From assembly GCA_004298465.1 (NCBI GenBank), contig SCRT01000015.1, positions 1 to 41,011 of the forward strand: 41,011 nucleotides of DNA, in the 5' to 3' direction. This DNA comes from Nevskiaceae bacterium. GTDB taxonomy: Bacteria; Pseudomonadota; Gammaproteobacteria; Nevskiales; Nevskiaceae. Below the pieces are notes generated by a model that was not told the origin of the DNA, made no database searches, and was given only the letters and a program-made list of their open reading frames with translations. Made by a program: the position numbers and the translations under genes. Shown here piece after piece: positions 8,951 through 17,589 of the stretch (position 1 is its first letter; every line of letters begins with the position of its first letter).

Positions 8951-9580
8951 CTAGGAGTTCTTCAGCACGATGGAATAGATGACGTTGCCGACGTCGCGGC
9001 AGCGGTCGATGGCTTTCTCGATGGTCTCGAACAGATCTTTCGCCAGCAGTGCCCGCATCGGGTCGTCGGTGTCGAGGTAGAGCGTGCGGTAGGGCTCCAG
9101 CAGCAGGTGGTCGCCCTCGGCCTCCAGCGCCTGAAGCTGTTCCTGCATCTTGCGCATCGGCTCGATCTTCAAGTCGTGGTGCATCTGGTGCACCATTTCG
9201 TTCACGACCTCGGCGCAGCGTGCCAGCAGGGCCGTGCGCGTCTTGAAGTCGATGCCGGCGATGCGTGACTGCACGGCGATGTAGCGTTCCGCGAATTTCT
9301 CCACGGTCTTCGGGATGCGGTAGAGAGCGGAGTTCATCGCCTCGATGTCCTCGCGGTCGAGCCGCGTGACGAAGGTGTTGGCGAGTTCCTCGCTGATCTG
9401 GCCGGCGAGTTCCTTTTCGCGCTTGCGGGCCGCGATGAACGTGGCCATGAACGGCGCGCGGTCGCCGTTGTCTGCAAGCTGGTCGACGGCCCGTGCCGCG
9501 TCCAGTGCCGCCTCTGCGCTCGCCTGCAGCAGGTCGAAGAGCTTGTCGGACTTGCCGAACATCGTTTGCAGCGAAAACAT
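8951..9580 (-). CDS. DUF47 (PhoU-like) protein, PitA partner
   Basis: The 209-residue helical protein starts MFSLQTMFGKSDKLFDLLQA and contains KREKELAGQISEEL, FVTRLDREDIEAMNSALYRI and EKAIDRCRDVGNVI. The metal-binding TPLDREDI-type block is recognisable, with Val-Thr-Arg-Leu-Asp-Arg-Glu-Asp-Ile here. The DUF47 family resembles PhoU and is nearly always encoded beside a PiT transporter, where it is thought to regulate it. The start at 9580 is chosen because homologues begin at this MF-x-L/M motif; a longer reading upstream is low-complexity and lacks support. Confidence 0.9.
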   Translation of the reverse strand: MFSLQTMFGKSDKLFDLLQASAEAALDAARAVDQLADNGDRAPFMATFIAARKREKELAGQISEELANTFVTRLDREDIEAMNSALYRIPKTVEKFAERYIAVQSRIAGIDFKTRTALLARCAEVVNEMVHQMHHDLKIEPMRKMQEQLQALEAEGDHLLLEPYRTLYLDTDDPMRALLAKDLFETIEKAIDRCRDVGNVIYSIVLKNS

Positions 9581-9929
9581 GGGCGGGTCTCGTGGGGTTG
9601 GAGGCTTAAGCCTGTCGAGCGCGGGCAGTTGCCTGCTTGCACGCCGCAGCGGCGGTCTGGCGCACGCGGAGGGCATGCGCAATGGAAAATGGACAGGACA
9701 TGCTTGCCAGTTTATTCGTTTCTTCCCATGTGTTGCGCTGCGGGATCGGGGGTTGGGGTAAGCCGGGAGCAGTGGACGCGCGGAAAAACGCGACTCCGTC
9801 TTTTCGCGGCGTCCTGCGGATTGGTTATCGGCCAGATCGGGAGGTCCGTCACATCGGTAGAGCGACGATTCCGGTTTCGGGATCGGAATCGTTGTCGACA
9901 GGCATGCGGCGTCACCCCCCGCGACGGAT
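9581..9929. other. 349-base spacer between heme operon end and DUF47 gene
   Basis: No gene is seen. The spacer should contain the promoter for the DUF47-pitA pair and the end of the heme operon. An inverted repeat ACGATTCCG (9865-9873) / CGGAATCGT (9884-9892) with a 10-base loop lies about 40 bases beyond the hmuV stop codon. It may act as a terminator hairpin for the minus-strand operon, but no U-tract follows. Confidence 0.45.
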
Positions 9930-10763
9930 TTAGAGCGGGCGGACTTGTCCCCCGGTTCTTCGGGCAAAGATCATCGGGCAGGCGGTGCGCGGGGCGGCAC
10001 TTACGTCCAGCCGCGCGGCGTAGATGGCATTGAGCCGTTCGGCCCGCAGCACCGTGGCCGGGTGTCCGGTTGCGGCGACGCGGCCGTCGTCCAGCAGATA
10101 CAGGCGGTCGGCGAAGGCCGAGGCGAGGTTCAGGTCGTGCAGCACGGCGAGGACTCCGACGTGCTGCGGCAGTGCCTGGCGGACGAGCTCCAGCAGGCGC
10201 TGCGCGTGGCCGATGTCGAGGCTGGCGGTCGGCTCGTCCAACAACAGGTAACGCGGTGTATCCGTGTCTTCATGCCAGATTTGTGCCAGAACGCGGGCAA
10301 GCTGGACGCGCTGACGTTCACCGCCGGAAAGCGCGGTGTAGTCGCGCGTCAGCAGCGTTTCGACGGCGACGGCGCGCGCAGCCTCGACGATGGCGCGGTG
10401 GTTCACGGCCGGCGGTACGTGCCGCCGCCATGGCGTGCGGCCGAGGGCGATGACGTCCGCCACCTGCAGCGGGAAGTCGGTGTGGAGGTTCTGGGGCAGA
10501 ACGGCGCGGCGGCGGGCGAGCGTTGCGCTGGCGGTGTGGCGCAGGTCGTGGCCGTCAAGCCAGCAGCGTCCGTGCGCCGGCTGCAGTTCGCCAGCCAGCA
10601 GCTTGAGCAGCGTGGACTTGCCGGCACCGTTCGGGCCAATGAGGGCGACGAACTCGCCGGCGTCCAGCCGCAGGTCGGTGGTGTCGAGCACGCGCCGCCC
10701 GTGGCGCGTGAACGCGACCTGTTCGGCGACCAATCCGCTGGTATCCATGGATGGGGTGTTCAT
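9930..10763 (-). CDS. hmuV: Heme ABC transporter ATP-binding protein
   Basis: The 277-residue ABC ATPase has Walker A GPNGAGKS (residues 43-50), signature LSGGERQRVQLARVL, Walker B YLLLDEP and switch histidine HDLNLA. It is of the FecCD/BtuCD type (Pfam ABC_tran). Its ATG at 10763 overlaps the permease stop by four bases (ATGA), so the two are translationally coupled. Together with HmuT and HmuU it would drive heme across the inner membrane; the specificity follows from the neighbouring hmuS, HmuY and hemP genes. It is the last gene of the operon. Confidence 0.92.
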   Translation of the reverse strand: MNTPSMDTSGLVAEQVAFTRHGRRVLDTTDLRLDAGEFVALIGPNGAGKSTLLKLLAGELQPAHGRCWLDGHDLRHTASATLARRRAVLPQNLHTDFPLQVADVIALGRTPWRRHVPPAVNHRAIVEAARAVAVETLLTRDYTALSGGERQRVQLARVLAQIWHEDTDTPRYLLLDEPTASLDIGHAQRLLELVRQALPQHVGVLAVLHDLNLASAFADRLYLLDDGRVAATGHPATVLRAERLNAIYAARLDVSAAPRTACPMIFARRTGGQVRPL

Positions 10764-11815
10764 GCCGGGCGCCGGCGCCGCGTCAGCAGGTAGATGAAGA
10801 ACGGCCCGCCGAACAGCGCCGTGAGGATGCCGATGGGCAGTTCCGCCGGTGCCACGACGGTGCGCGACGCGGTATCGGCAAGGGTCAGCCCGGCGGCCCC
10901 GAGCAGGGCGGAAGCCGGCAGCAGCAGGCGATGGTTTGCGCCGACCGACAGGCGCAGCAGATGCGGGACGACCAGCCCTACGAAGCCGATGGCGCCGGTG
11001 ACGGCGACTGCGGCGCCGACCCCAACGGCGCACAGCACGATGGTCAGAATCTTGATCCGTTCAACCGGGTAGCCGAGGTGGCTGGCGACGTCCTCACCGA
11101 GCAGGAAGGCGTTGAGCGGCCGGCCCAGGGTGCACAGTCCGACCAGCGCGAGGAGCAGGAATGGGGCGACGACGGCGAGCTGACTCCAGCTTGCACCGCC
11201 AAGGCTGCCCATGAGCCAGAACGTCAGGCTGCGCAGTTCGCGGTCGTCTGCGAAGTAGGTGAGCAGGCCGGTGCCGGCGCCGGCGATGGCGTTGATGGCA
11301 ATGCCGGCCAGCAGCAGCGTGGCAACGTCGGTGCCGGCAAGCCCGCGGCCGAGGCGGTAGACGATGAGGGTGGCAGCGAGCCCACCGAGCGCGGCGGCGA
11401 GCGGGATCGACAGGGCACCGGCGAGCCACGGCAGGTGGCTGCCGAGCACGATGACGCAGACCGCGCCGAGCGCTGCGCCGGCGGATACGCCGATCAGGCC
11501 GGGGTCGGCCAGCGGGTTGCGGAACAGGCCCTGCATCGCGGCGCCGGATACCGCCAGCACTGCGCCCACCAGCAGCGCCAGCAGCAGGCGTGGCAGGCGG
11601 ATCACGGTGACGATCGCCGGGTTCGGGCCGGTGCCGGTGTCGTGGGCCGGGACCAGCGCCGTCCACACCTGGGTCGGCGACAACTGCGCCGCGCCGGTGC
11701 ACAGCGCGATGATGGCGACGCTGGCCGCCAGTGCGGCCAGCCCGCCGAGCACCGCGGCGGGTGGCCACCTGCGTCGCGCGCGCCGGATCTCCAGCGCGGC
11801 GGCCGGTGTGCTCAT
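10760..11815 (-). CDS. hmuU: Heme ABC transporter permease (FecCD family)
   Basis: The 351-residue permease has about nine to ten hydrophobic helices and FecCD marks: RLPRLLLALLVGAVLAVSG, MQGLFRNPLADPGLIGVSAG and GAIGFVGLVVPHLLRL. It forms the inner-membrane channel of the heme importer with HmuV. The reading overlaps hmuT by four bases upstream and hmuV by four bases downstream, indicating tight coupling in one transcript. Confidence 0.92.
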   Translation of the reverse strand: MSTPAAALEIRRARRRWPPAAVLGGLAALAASVAIIALCTGAAQLSPTQVWTALVPAHDTGTGPNPAIVTVIRLPRLLLALLVGAVLAVSGAAMQGLFRNPLADPGLIGVSAGAALGAVCVIVLGSHLPWLAGALSIPLAAALGGLAATLIVYRLGRGLAGTDVATLLLAGIAINAIAGAGTGLLTYFADDRELRSLTFWLMGSLGGASWSQLAVVAPFLLLALVGLCTLGRPLNAFLLGEDVASHLGYPVERIKILTIVLCAVGVGAAVAVTGAIGFVGLVVPHLLRLSVGANHRLLLPASALLGAAGLTLADTASRTVVAPAELPIGILTALFGGPFFIYLLTRRRRPA

Positions 11816-12672
11816 GAACCCATCCCGGCGTGCAGCAGGCGGGCCAGTTCGGCGACGGTTTCGCCCAGGCGCGGGCCGAAGCCCAGCAGGCGCTCAGCCT
11901 CCATCGCCACCAGCCGCCGGTGGCGCGCTGCAGGTGTCAGCGACAGTGCCGGCCGTGCCAGCAACTTGTCGGGACTGCCGCTTTCCTTGACCACGTAATC
12001 GACGGTCAGGATCACGTCCGGGGCCAGGCGCGCCGTGGCTTCCGGCGTCAGCGGTCGGTAGCCGGCGTAGTCCGCGACATTGACGCCGCCGGCCAGGCGG
12101 ATCATGGCGTCGGCGGCCGTATCGTGTCCACCGGCCATGAGCTGGGTATTCGCCGCCAGCACGAACAGCACGCGCGGCGCGTGCGGGTAAGCGGTTACCT
12201 GCTGTTCGGCATCGTGCAGGGCTCGGGTCATGTTGCCAATGAGTCGTTCGCCCGCCTCCTCCCGGTCGAACAGGACCGCGAGCGTGCGGATGGTGTCCTC
12301 CACGCCCTGCGCGGAGCGCGGTGCCGGCAGCTCCCGTACCGGAACGCCGGCCGCCGCCACCAGGTTCAGGCTGGTGGCAGGGCCGGCCTCGCTGGTGGTG
12401 ATGACGAGCGTGGGCGACAGCGACAGGATGCCTTCCGCCGCCAGCGCCCACAGGTAGCCGACCTGTGGTTTTTCCTGTGCCGCGGCCGGCCACGTGGACG
12501 TGGTGTCCACGCCGACGATGCGATCCTCCACGCCGAGGGCATAAAGGATCTCCGTCAGGCCGCCGCCGGCAACGACGACACGGGTGGTTTCCGAGGCCGT
12601 GGCGGCCGCGGAACCGGCAGCCAGCAGCAGCACCAGCCCCGACAGGCTGCAGCGTTCAAGCCACATGAGCAC
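11812..12672 (-). CDS. hmuT: Periplasmic heme-binding protein
   Basis: The 286-residue protein has a signal peptide (hydrophobic core LSGLVLLLAAGSAAATA) followed by a class III periplasmic-binding fold. It shows VVVAGGGLTEILYALG, IVGVDTTSTWP and DVILTVDYVV, typical of HmuT/PhuT. It carries heme from the outer-membrane receptor to HmuUV. Two starts are possible: GTG 12672, 4 bases after GGAG and overlapping hmuS by 17 bases, or ATG 12666. Both give the same mature protein. Confidence 0.9.
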   Translation of the reverse strand: MLMWLERCSLSGLVLLLAAGSAAATASETTRVVVAGGGLTEILYALGVEDRIVGVDTTSTWPAAAQEKPQVGYLWALAAEGILSLSPTLVITTSEAGPATSLNLVAAAGVPVRELPAPRSAQGVEDTIRTLAVLFDREEAGERLIGNMTRALHDAEQQVTAYPHAPRVLFVLAANTQLMAGGHDTAADAMIRLAGGVNVADYAGYRPLTPEATARLAPDVILTVDYVVKESGSPDKLLARPALSLTPAARHRRLVAMEAERLLGFGPRLGETVAELARLLHAGMGS

Positions 12673-13729
12673 GGCGCTCCGGCTTCAGCGTCGGCAGGTC
12701 GGCCAGCAGTTGCCGCCAGCCCTGCAGTTCCGGTGCTTCCAGGTGCACGGCACCGAACAGGTGGCTGATCAGCGTACCGTCCTGGTGGTACAGCTCCAGC
12801 GAATGCTGGCCGCCAGTGGCTGTGGGGCGGTACACCACCCAGGCTTCGGCGACGGCCGCCATGCGCAGGTGCCAGTTGAAGGTGGGGTCCAGCACGTTGA
12901 ACCAGCCGTCGCGCTCCACCACCTTGTTCACCGGGCCGCTGTGGATCTGCGCCACGCCGGGGCTGCGCGTGAACACCATGATCGGCAGGCCGCTTTCGGC
13001 CGCGCGGTTGACCACCGTGCGGTAAGAGTCGGCCGCCACCGGACGCGCCAGATCCTCCCCGGCCAGCGCCAGCGCGTCCACGCGGCGCAGCTTGTGCTTC
13101 ACCAGCAGGGACCAGAATGCGTGGATGTCGGTGATCGCCAGCCAGTCCCTGCGCAGCTCCGCCACGTCCACCTGGACGGGCGACTGCGGCGGGTAGGGCT
13201 GGTGCACTGCGACCGGGGCCATGCCGGGCGTCTGGTCGTCGACGCGGAAGCGTGCCACGACGTCGCGCCAGGCCGCTTCGTCGCCGTTGTCGGTGCGGTA
13301 GACCTTGTGCACCGAGGTGCCATCGGCGTCGAAGAACTGCAGGCTGTCGCGCACGCCGTGCCCGACGTCTTCCGTCACCGCGAAGGCGTGCGCCCAGTTG
13401 CGGAAGAAGATGCGCAGGTTGATGTTGGGGTCGAAGGCGCCGCCGCCGTGCTCCTTCAGCTGCAGGCTGCCGTAGTAGCCGCGTTTTTCGTTGACGGCAT
13501 CGTCGTTGCGCGTGATGGTCAGCACCTGGCCGACCTTGATCAGCGCTTCCAGCAGCGCCTTGTAGTCGTTCCTCAGGCGCGTGACGCCATGGCCGATGCG
13601 CGCGGCCACCAGTTCGCCTTCGCTCACGCCGAGTTCGGCGGCGGCATTGCGGGCGCGCAGGTGGGGGGTCTTTTCCAGCAACGCGGCGTGGCGCTGCAGC
13701 AGGGTTGCGGTGTTTTCCATCATGTTCAT
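12656..13729 (-). CDS. hmuS: Hemin-degrading factor (HmuS/ChuS family)
   Basis: The 357-residue cytoplasmic protein consists of two similar halves as in HemS/ChuS/PhuS. The first includes ITRNDDAVNEKRGYYG and RIFFRNWAHAFAV; the second includes VFTRSPGVAQIHSGPV and NVLDPTFNWHLR. The family binds heme delivered by HmuTUV and either degrades it or hands it to a heme oxygenase. It sits between the HmuY-like lipoprotein gene and hmuT, with a short overlap into hmuT. Several ATG codons cluster at the start (13729, 13723, 13720); the first is used. Confidence 0.92.
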   Translation of the reverse strand: MNMMENTATLLQRHAALLEKTPHLRARNAAAELGVSEGELVAARIGHGVTRLRNDYKALLEALIKVGQVLTITRNDDAVNEKRGYYGSLQLKEHGGGAFDPNINLRIFFRNWAHAFAVTEDVGHGVRDSLQFFDADGTSVHKVYRTDNGDEAAWRDVVARFRVDDQTPGMAPVAVHQPYPPQSPVQVDVAELRRDWLAITDIHAFWSLLVKHKLRRVDALALAGEDLARPVAADSYRTVVNRAAESGLPIMVFTRSPGVAQIHSGPVNKVVERDGWFNVLDPTFNWHLRMAAVAEAWVVYRPTATGGQHSLELYHQDGTLISHLFGAVHLEAPELQGWRQLLADLPTLKPERRAHVA

Positions 13730-13798
13730 GAGGCTCTCGTCAAGTGGGTGAGAAAGGGCGACCTGCGGAAGGTGCAGGCTGCCAGGGGCACGGTAAGA

Positions 13799-15106
13799 TC
13801 AGTTTGCCGGCGCCGGCTGAATGCCGAATTCGATCGTCCAGCTTTGCTGGGCGCCGGCATTCGGCTCGGCGTAACTGATGGCGGTGACGTGGAGGCGCGC
13901 GTAGCTGTTGCCAGTGCCGGACCGGATGAGGGATGCCCCCTCCGGCACGGCTTTCAGCATGTGCGCCGCCGGCAGGCCGACGGCCGTGGCGGTGTCCGTC
14001 GTCGGGTAGTAGGTGTACCAGCCGTATTCGATCGGGTTCGTTGGCGCGCCACCCGTAGGTGCGCCCCTGGGGTCGGGGTTCAGCACCGAACGGGTGCTGT
14101 CCTTTGTCCAGTCGCCTGCCGTGGCGGGCTCGGCCATATCGGCGGCAGTCAGGTACTGCAGGGTGCTGTCCGGCGTCGCGGCCATGAGGGCGCCGTTGTT
14201 TGGTGCACCGTCGGCAGCGTAGAGGCCGTCCGGTGTCCGGCCGACGAAGCCCGCAACCGTGCCGGAGCCCGATGAGCCGCCGTTGAGGCTGACGTTGAAG
14301 CGGTTCAGCGCCACCTGCCAGTTGCCGTCGGCGCTGACCGGTTCACCGGTCGCCAGGTTCACGTGGACCGTGCTTTTGCTGGCGTTGTACGTCCGTGTAT
14401 GGACATTGTCCGGCGTGCTGCGGTCGATCCAGCGCAGCGTCGGGTGGCCGGAGGCACCGTCACCGGTGGTGTTGTAGTAGCCAATGACCTGCAATGCATA
14501 GACCGGCGTTGCCGCCGTGCTGGTGGCGCTGGCCTGGCTGCTGTCGGTGGTGATGAGGAACACGCGGTAGCTGGGAAAGAGATGATTGGCGCCATCCAGG
14601 TCGTATTCGAACGCCGCGCTTTGGATGTCGTTGGCGCCGGTGAACACACCGCTGGAAGCATCCCTTGAGAACGCCTGTGCGGGGACGGTGCCACCCTCGG
14701 GATCGGTCAGGGCGTTTTGCCACTGGCTCAGGTCGGCCCACGTGTGGTCGAACGGCCCGCCAAAGGCTCCGCCCTGGCCGGGGCCGCTGACGCCACCGTT
14801 CGTCCAGAAGCCGGCGCTGGAACCGTCGCCCAGGACTTTCAGGTCCCATTGGGTACTGTTGTCGCAGGCCACTTCCTCCTGGCTGTCGATGTCGTAGCAG
14901 ACGGCGTCGCTTTGGGCCGGGAGGGCGAAAGTCCACGTGGCCGGCCTGGAGAACGTGGCGGCTGTGGTGCCACCACCTGGGGTGGTGGGTGTCCCGCCAC
15001 CGGGGCTGGCCAAACCGGCTGAGCCGCCGCCACCGCCGCAAGCCGCCAGGGCCAGGGCCAGGGCCGCGCAAGCGGACAGGAGGGGGACGAATCGTGTCTT
15101 CTTCAT
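13799..15106 (-). CDS. HmuY-like heme-binding lipoprotein with two repeats
   Basis: The 435-residue lipoprotein starts MKKTRFVPLLSACAALALA with a lipobox ending at Cys23, followed by a Gly/Thr/Pro linker. Two HmuY-type blocks are seen. The first has CYDIDSQEEVACDNSTQWDL and FWTNGGVSG; the second has VNLATGEPVSADGNWQVALN and FNVSLNGGSSG. These match the pattern (YFdl.tg..v....WD.af.ry.i.tN.G) of the Bacteroidetes hemophore HmuY and its proteobacterial relatives. The position between a TonB receptor and hmuS supports heme capture at the cell surface or periplasm. ATG 15106 is preferred over a TTG further upstream because GGAG lies 10 bases before it. Confidence 0.8.
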   Translation of the reverse strand: MKKTRFVPLLSACAALALALAACGGGGGSAGLASPGGGTPTTPGGGTTAATFSRPATWTFALPAQSDAVCYDIDSQEEVACDNSTQWDLKVLGDGSSAGFWTNGGVSGPGQGGAFGGPFDHTWADLSQWQNALTDPEGGTVPAQAFSRDASSGVFTGANDIQSAAFEYDLDGANHLFPSYRVFLITTDSSQASATSTAATPVYALQVIGYYNTTGDGASGHPTLRWIDRSTPDNVHTRTYNASKSTVHVNLATGEPVSADGNWQVALNRFNVSLNGGSSGSGTVAGFVGRTPDGLYAADGAPNNGALMAATPDSTLQYLTAADMAEPATAGDWTKDSTRSVLNPDPRGAPTGGAPTNPIEYGWYTYYPTTDTATAVGLPAAHMLKAVPEGASLIRSGTGNSYARLHVTAISYAEPNAGAQQSWTIEFGIQPAPAN

Positions 15107-15136
15107 TGCAGATGCTCCAGGGTTCAACGGGATGGT

Positions 15137-17242
15137 TCAGGGGGAATGGCCGAAGTCGTGGCGCAGGCCGACCCGGATCAGTCGGCCCGCCTGGGGGCCG
15201 AAATCGTTGGGGTTGTCGAAGGCGCGCTGGCGGTTGAGCAGGTTGTCGACCGCCGCGTACACCGTGGTGTGCGTGCCCAGTTGCTGGTTGACGATGGCGT
15301 CCAGCGTGGCCCAGCCGGGCGAACGGCCGCTGGGCACGGTGCTGTCCGGGCTGGCGCTGACCAGCTCACCGCTCTGCAGGCGCGCGCGCAGCGTCAGCGC
15401 GGTATTTGGCAGGGCCTGCCAGTCCACGCCCAGGCGTCCGTTGTGGTGCGGGCGGCGCGTCAGTTCGGTGCCGGTGTCGCGGTTGCGCGTGTGCATCCAG
15501 GTGTAGCCGGCGCGCAGATCGAGCGTCGCCAGCAGGTGCCAGACCGCCACGCCTTCCACCCCCCAGGTACGGGCGCGCGCCACGTTGCCATAGGTAAATT
15601 GGGTGATGCCGCCCACCACCGGTGCGTTCGCCTCGTCGACCTGGATCAGGTTATTCACCCGGTTCGCGAACAGGTTGACGTCCAGCGAGAACATCCCGTG
15701 GCGCGCCACCTGGCCACCGAACTGGAAGCTGGTGGAGGATTCCGGCTTCAGGTTTGGGTTGCCGATAACCACATAACCCAGTGAGCTGTGATCGAAACGG
15801 AAATGCCGTTCCTTGAGGTTCGGCACGCGATAGCCCTGGCCGATGCTGGCACGCAGCAGCGCGTTCCAGTTCGCGCTGTCGACCAGCGTGAAGCGCAGGC
15901 CGGCCTTGGGCGCGGCATGCGGACCGAAGTCGGAGTCGTGCTGCCAGCGCACGCCCAGCACCAGCTCCCAGCGTTCATCGAACAGCACGTCGTCCTGCGT
16001 GAACAGCTCGTAGGCGGTGCGCGTCGCGCGGCCGCTGGCGAGTTCCGAGACGCCGTTGACGCTCTGCTTCAGCGTCTCGTGGTGGAAGGTGGTGCCGAAC
16101 TGCCACAGCTGCCGGTACCACGCCGGCAGGTCCACCTGCGCCGTGACGTGGTCGGTGCCCATGCGGGCCGTGCGCGTGGCGCTGAGGGAGTCGTTGGAGA
16201 ACTCGTCGGTGGTGGTGTGGTAGCGCTCGGTGACACCGCGCAGCGAGGTGCGGAGCCCGGCTGCGTTCTGCCAGTGGCCGCCCCAGGTCAGGCGCTCGCG
16301 CGTGACGTTCTCGTCGTTGTGCCGCGGGACTCGGCTGGGGGGCAGGAAAAGCTCGAAGCGCTGGCGATTCAGTTCGCGGTAGTGGTTGCCGGCCAGCCAG
16401 ACCTCGCTGTCGTCATTCGGGTGCCATTCGCCGCGCGCTTCCACCTGGCCGCGCCGCAGCTTGGCGCCTTCGCGCGTCCACGCCGAGGGCTCGGTGGCGA
16501 AACCCTGGTCGCTGAGGCCGTCGCCGTCGAAGCGGAAACGCCACGTTTCGCTGCCGCCTTCCACCCGCCCGCGCACGTGCTTGACCGCTGGATCCCAGGC
16601 CTCGCCCGAGGGGTTCTGCTGCACGTGGCTGCCGAGATCGCCTTCCACCTGCCCGGACAGGCCGGGCTGGATGCGTCGTGTGATGACGTTGATGACGCCG
16701 CCCATGGCCGAACTGCCGTACTGTGCCGAAGCGGCGCCCTTGATGACCTCGATGTGGTCGATGCCGCCCGCCAGGTACTGGCTCAGGTCCACCGTCGAAC
16801 CGGTACTGGCGGTGATCGGCAGGCCATCGATCAGCACCAGCACCTCGTCGCTGGACAGGCCCTGCATCGACACCTCGAAACCAGGTTTGCCGTGTACTTC
16901 GGTGATCAGCAGGCCGGGGACGTCCTCCAGCGCCTGCTTCAGCGTGCGTGCATGGGTGCGCTCCAGTTCCTCGTGCGTCACGACTTCGGTGCGCACGGGC
17001 GTGTCGCTCAGCAATTTTTCGGTGCGTGTGCCGGTCACGACGATGGTGTTGAATTCGGCCATCTGCCGGGGATCGGTGACGTCGTCTCCGGCCGCGTGTG
17101 CCGGTGCCGCGTACGGCAGCCAGGCACAGCCGGCGGCGAGAATCATGGCGATCCCGCCGCCGCCGCGCAGCCTGCGCGCGTGGGATGTCAAAAGTGCCGC
17201 CGATGCGGCGAAGCAGCCATCGTGGCCAGTGAGCCGAAGCAC
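15137..17242 (-). CDS. TonB-dependent heme receptor
   Basis: The 701-residue outer-membrane receptor has a signal peptide, then FNTIVVTGTRTEK (TonB box) and a plug domain with DVPGLLITEVHGKPGFEVSM, VLVLIDGLPIT and GAASAQYGSSAMGGVINVIT. A 22-strand barrel follows. FRFDHSSLGYVVIGNPNLKPE corresponds to the FRAP/NPNL region of heme receptors (HmuR/BhuR/PhuR type). The chain does not end in an aromatic residue, which is unusual but not unknown. The GTG start at 17242 has GGAG six bases upstream; ATG 17146 is an alternative that still leaves a plausible signal peptide. It belongs to the Fur-controlled operon starting with hemP. Confidence 0.9.
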   Translation of the reverse strand: MLRLTGHDGCFAASAALLTSHARRLRGGGGIAMILAAGCAWLPYAAPAHAAGDDVTDPRQMAEFNTIVVTGTRTEKLLSDTPVRTEVVTHEELERTHARTLKQALEDVPGLLITEVHGKPGFEVSMQGLSSDEVLVLIDGLPITASTGSTVDLSQYLAGGIDHIEVIKGAASAQYGSSAMGGVINVITRRIQPGLSGQVEGDLGSHVQQNPSGEAWDPAVKHVRGRVEGGSETWRFRFDGDGLSDQGFATEPSAWTREGAKLRRGQVEARGEWHPNDDSEVWLAGNHYRELNRQRFELFLPPSRVPRHNDENVTRERLTWGGHWQNAAGLRTSLRGVTERYHTTTDEFSNDSLSATRTARMGTDHVTAQVDLPAWYRQLWQFGTTFHHETLKQSVNGVSELASGRATRTAYELFTQDDVLFDERWELVLGVRWQHDSDFGPHAAPKAGLRFTLVDSANWNALLRASIGQGYRVPNLKERHFRFDHSSLGYVVIGNPNLKPESSTSFQFGGQVARHGMFSLDVNLFANRVNNLIQVDEANAPVVGGITQFTYGNVARARTWGVEGVAVWHLLATLDLRAGYTWMHTRNRDTGTELTRRPHHNGRLGVDWQALPNTALTLRARLQSGELVSASPDSTVPSGRSPGWATLDAIVNQQLGTHTTVYAAVDNLLNRQRAFDNPNDFGPQAGRLIRVGLRHDFGHSP

Positions 17243-17347
17243 TCGTGCCTCCAGGGCGGAAAGTGTCGGCTGGCTAGCGGCCCGTATCGGGTAGCTGGCT
17301 GGCTGGAAGAAAGGGGGGACGCGGGAATTTCACCCGCCCCGCAGGAA
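17243..17347 (-). other. Structured leader between hemP and the receptor gene
   Basis: Read on the minus strand, this 105-base spacer has a GCGGG/CCCGC hairpin with loop TGAAATT (17321-17337), then AGCCAGCC repeats and a CCCG/CGGG hairpin (17281-17291). The order loosely recalls a cobalamin-riboswitch core, but the conserved GCCACTG element is missing, so I do not call a riboswitch. Confidence 0.3.
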
Positions 17348-17530
17348 TCAGTTCTTGGTCAGGATCAGGCGGTCGTTGCGGGTGAGCAGCAGACAGTAGT
17401 CGCCGCTTCCATGCTCGATGATGACGCGCCGTCCGCCATTGAAAAGTTCAGTACTGCGAAAGCGCAGGACGCGGGTTCGTTCCTCTGTCGCGCGGTGTGG
17501 TACGGCGGGTTTGCTGTCTGCTATCGGCAT
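17348..17530 (-). CDS. hemP: Hemin uptake protein HemP/HmuP
   Basis: The 60-residue protein begins MPIADSKPAVPHRATEERTR. Its C-terminal half has the family signature RSTELFNGGRRVIIEHGSG and LLLTRNDRLILTK. HemP/HmuP is a small conserved protein encoded first in many proteobacterial heme operons and reported to act as an activator of receptor gene expression. ATG 17530 is preferred because AGAGG precedes it; ATG 17548 is possible. The Fur box starts only 28 bases upstream of the chosen start. Confidence 0.88.
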   Translation of the reverse strand: MPIADSKPAVPHRATEERTRVLRFRSTELFNGGRRVIIEHGSGDYCLLLTRNDRLILTKN

Positions 17531-17557
17531 CCAGGAGCCTCTGGTCATGGATTGTGT

Positions 17558-17576
17558 GAGAATGATAATCATTAAC
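17558..17576 (-). promoter_or_regulatory. Fur box of the heme operon
   Basis: GAGAATGATAATCATTAAC matches 17 of 19 positions of the consensus GATAATGATAATCATTATC. It covers the -10 region of the hemP promoter, so iron-loaded Fur should block transcription. Confidence 0.9.
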
Positions 17577-17589
17577 GATAGAAAGTCAA
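17562..17589 (-). promoter_or_regulatory. hemP operon promoter
   Basis: On the minus strand TTGACT (17589-17584) and TATCAT (17567-17562) are separated by 16 bases. The -10 element lies within the Fur box. Confidence 0.65.

Noticed and set aside
12584..14275. 563-codon plus-strand frame across hmuS and the HmuY-like gene
   Set aside because: Antisense shadow of recognised heme genes; composition only.
17243..17347. Cobalamin riboswitch
   Set aside because: A GGTGAAAT-like hairpin is present but the GCCACTG core and a clear B12 box are not; neighbours are heme genes, not cobalamin genes.
15788..17575. 595-codon plus-strand frame opposite the TonB receptor
   Set aside because: Shadow of the receptor gene; no motif, and it runs through the hemP gene and its Fur box.
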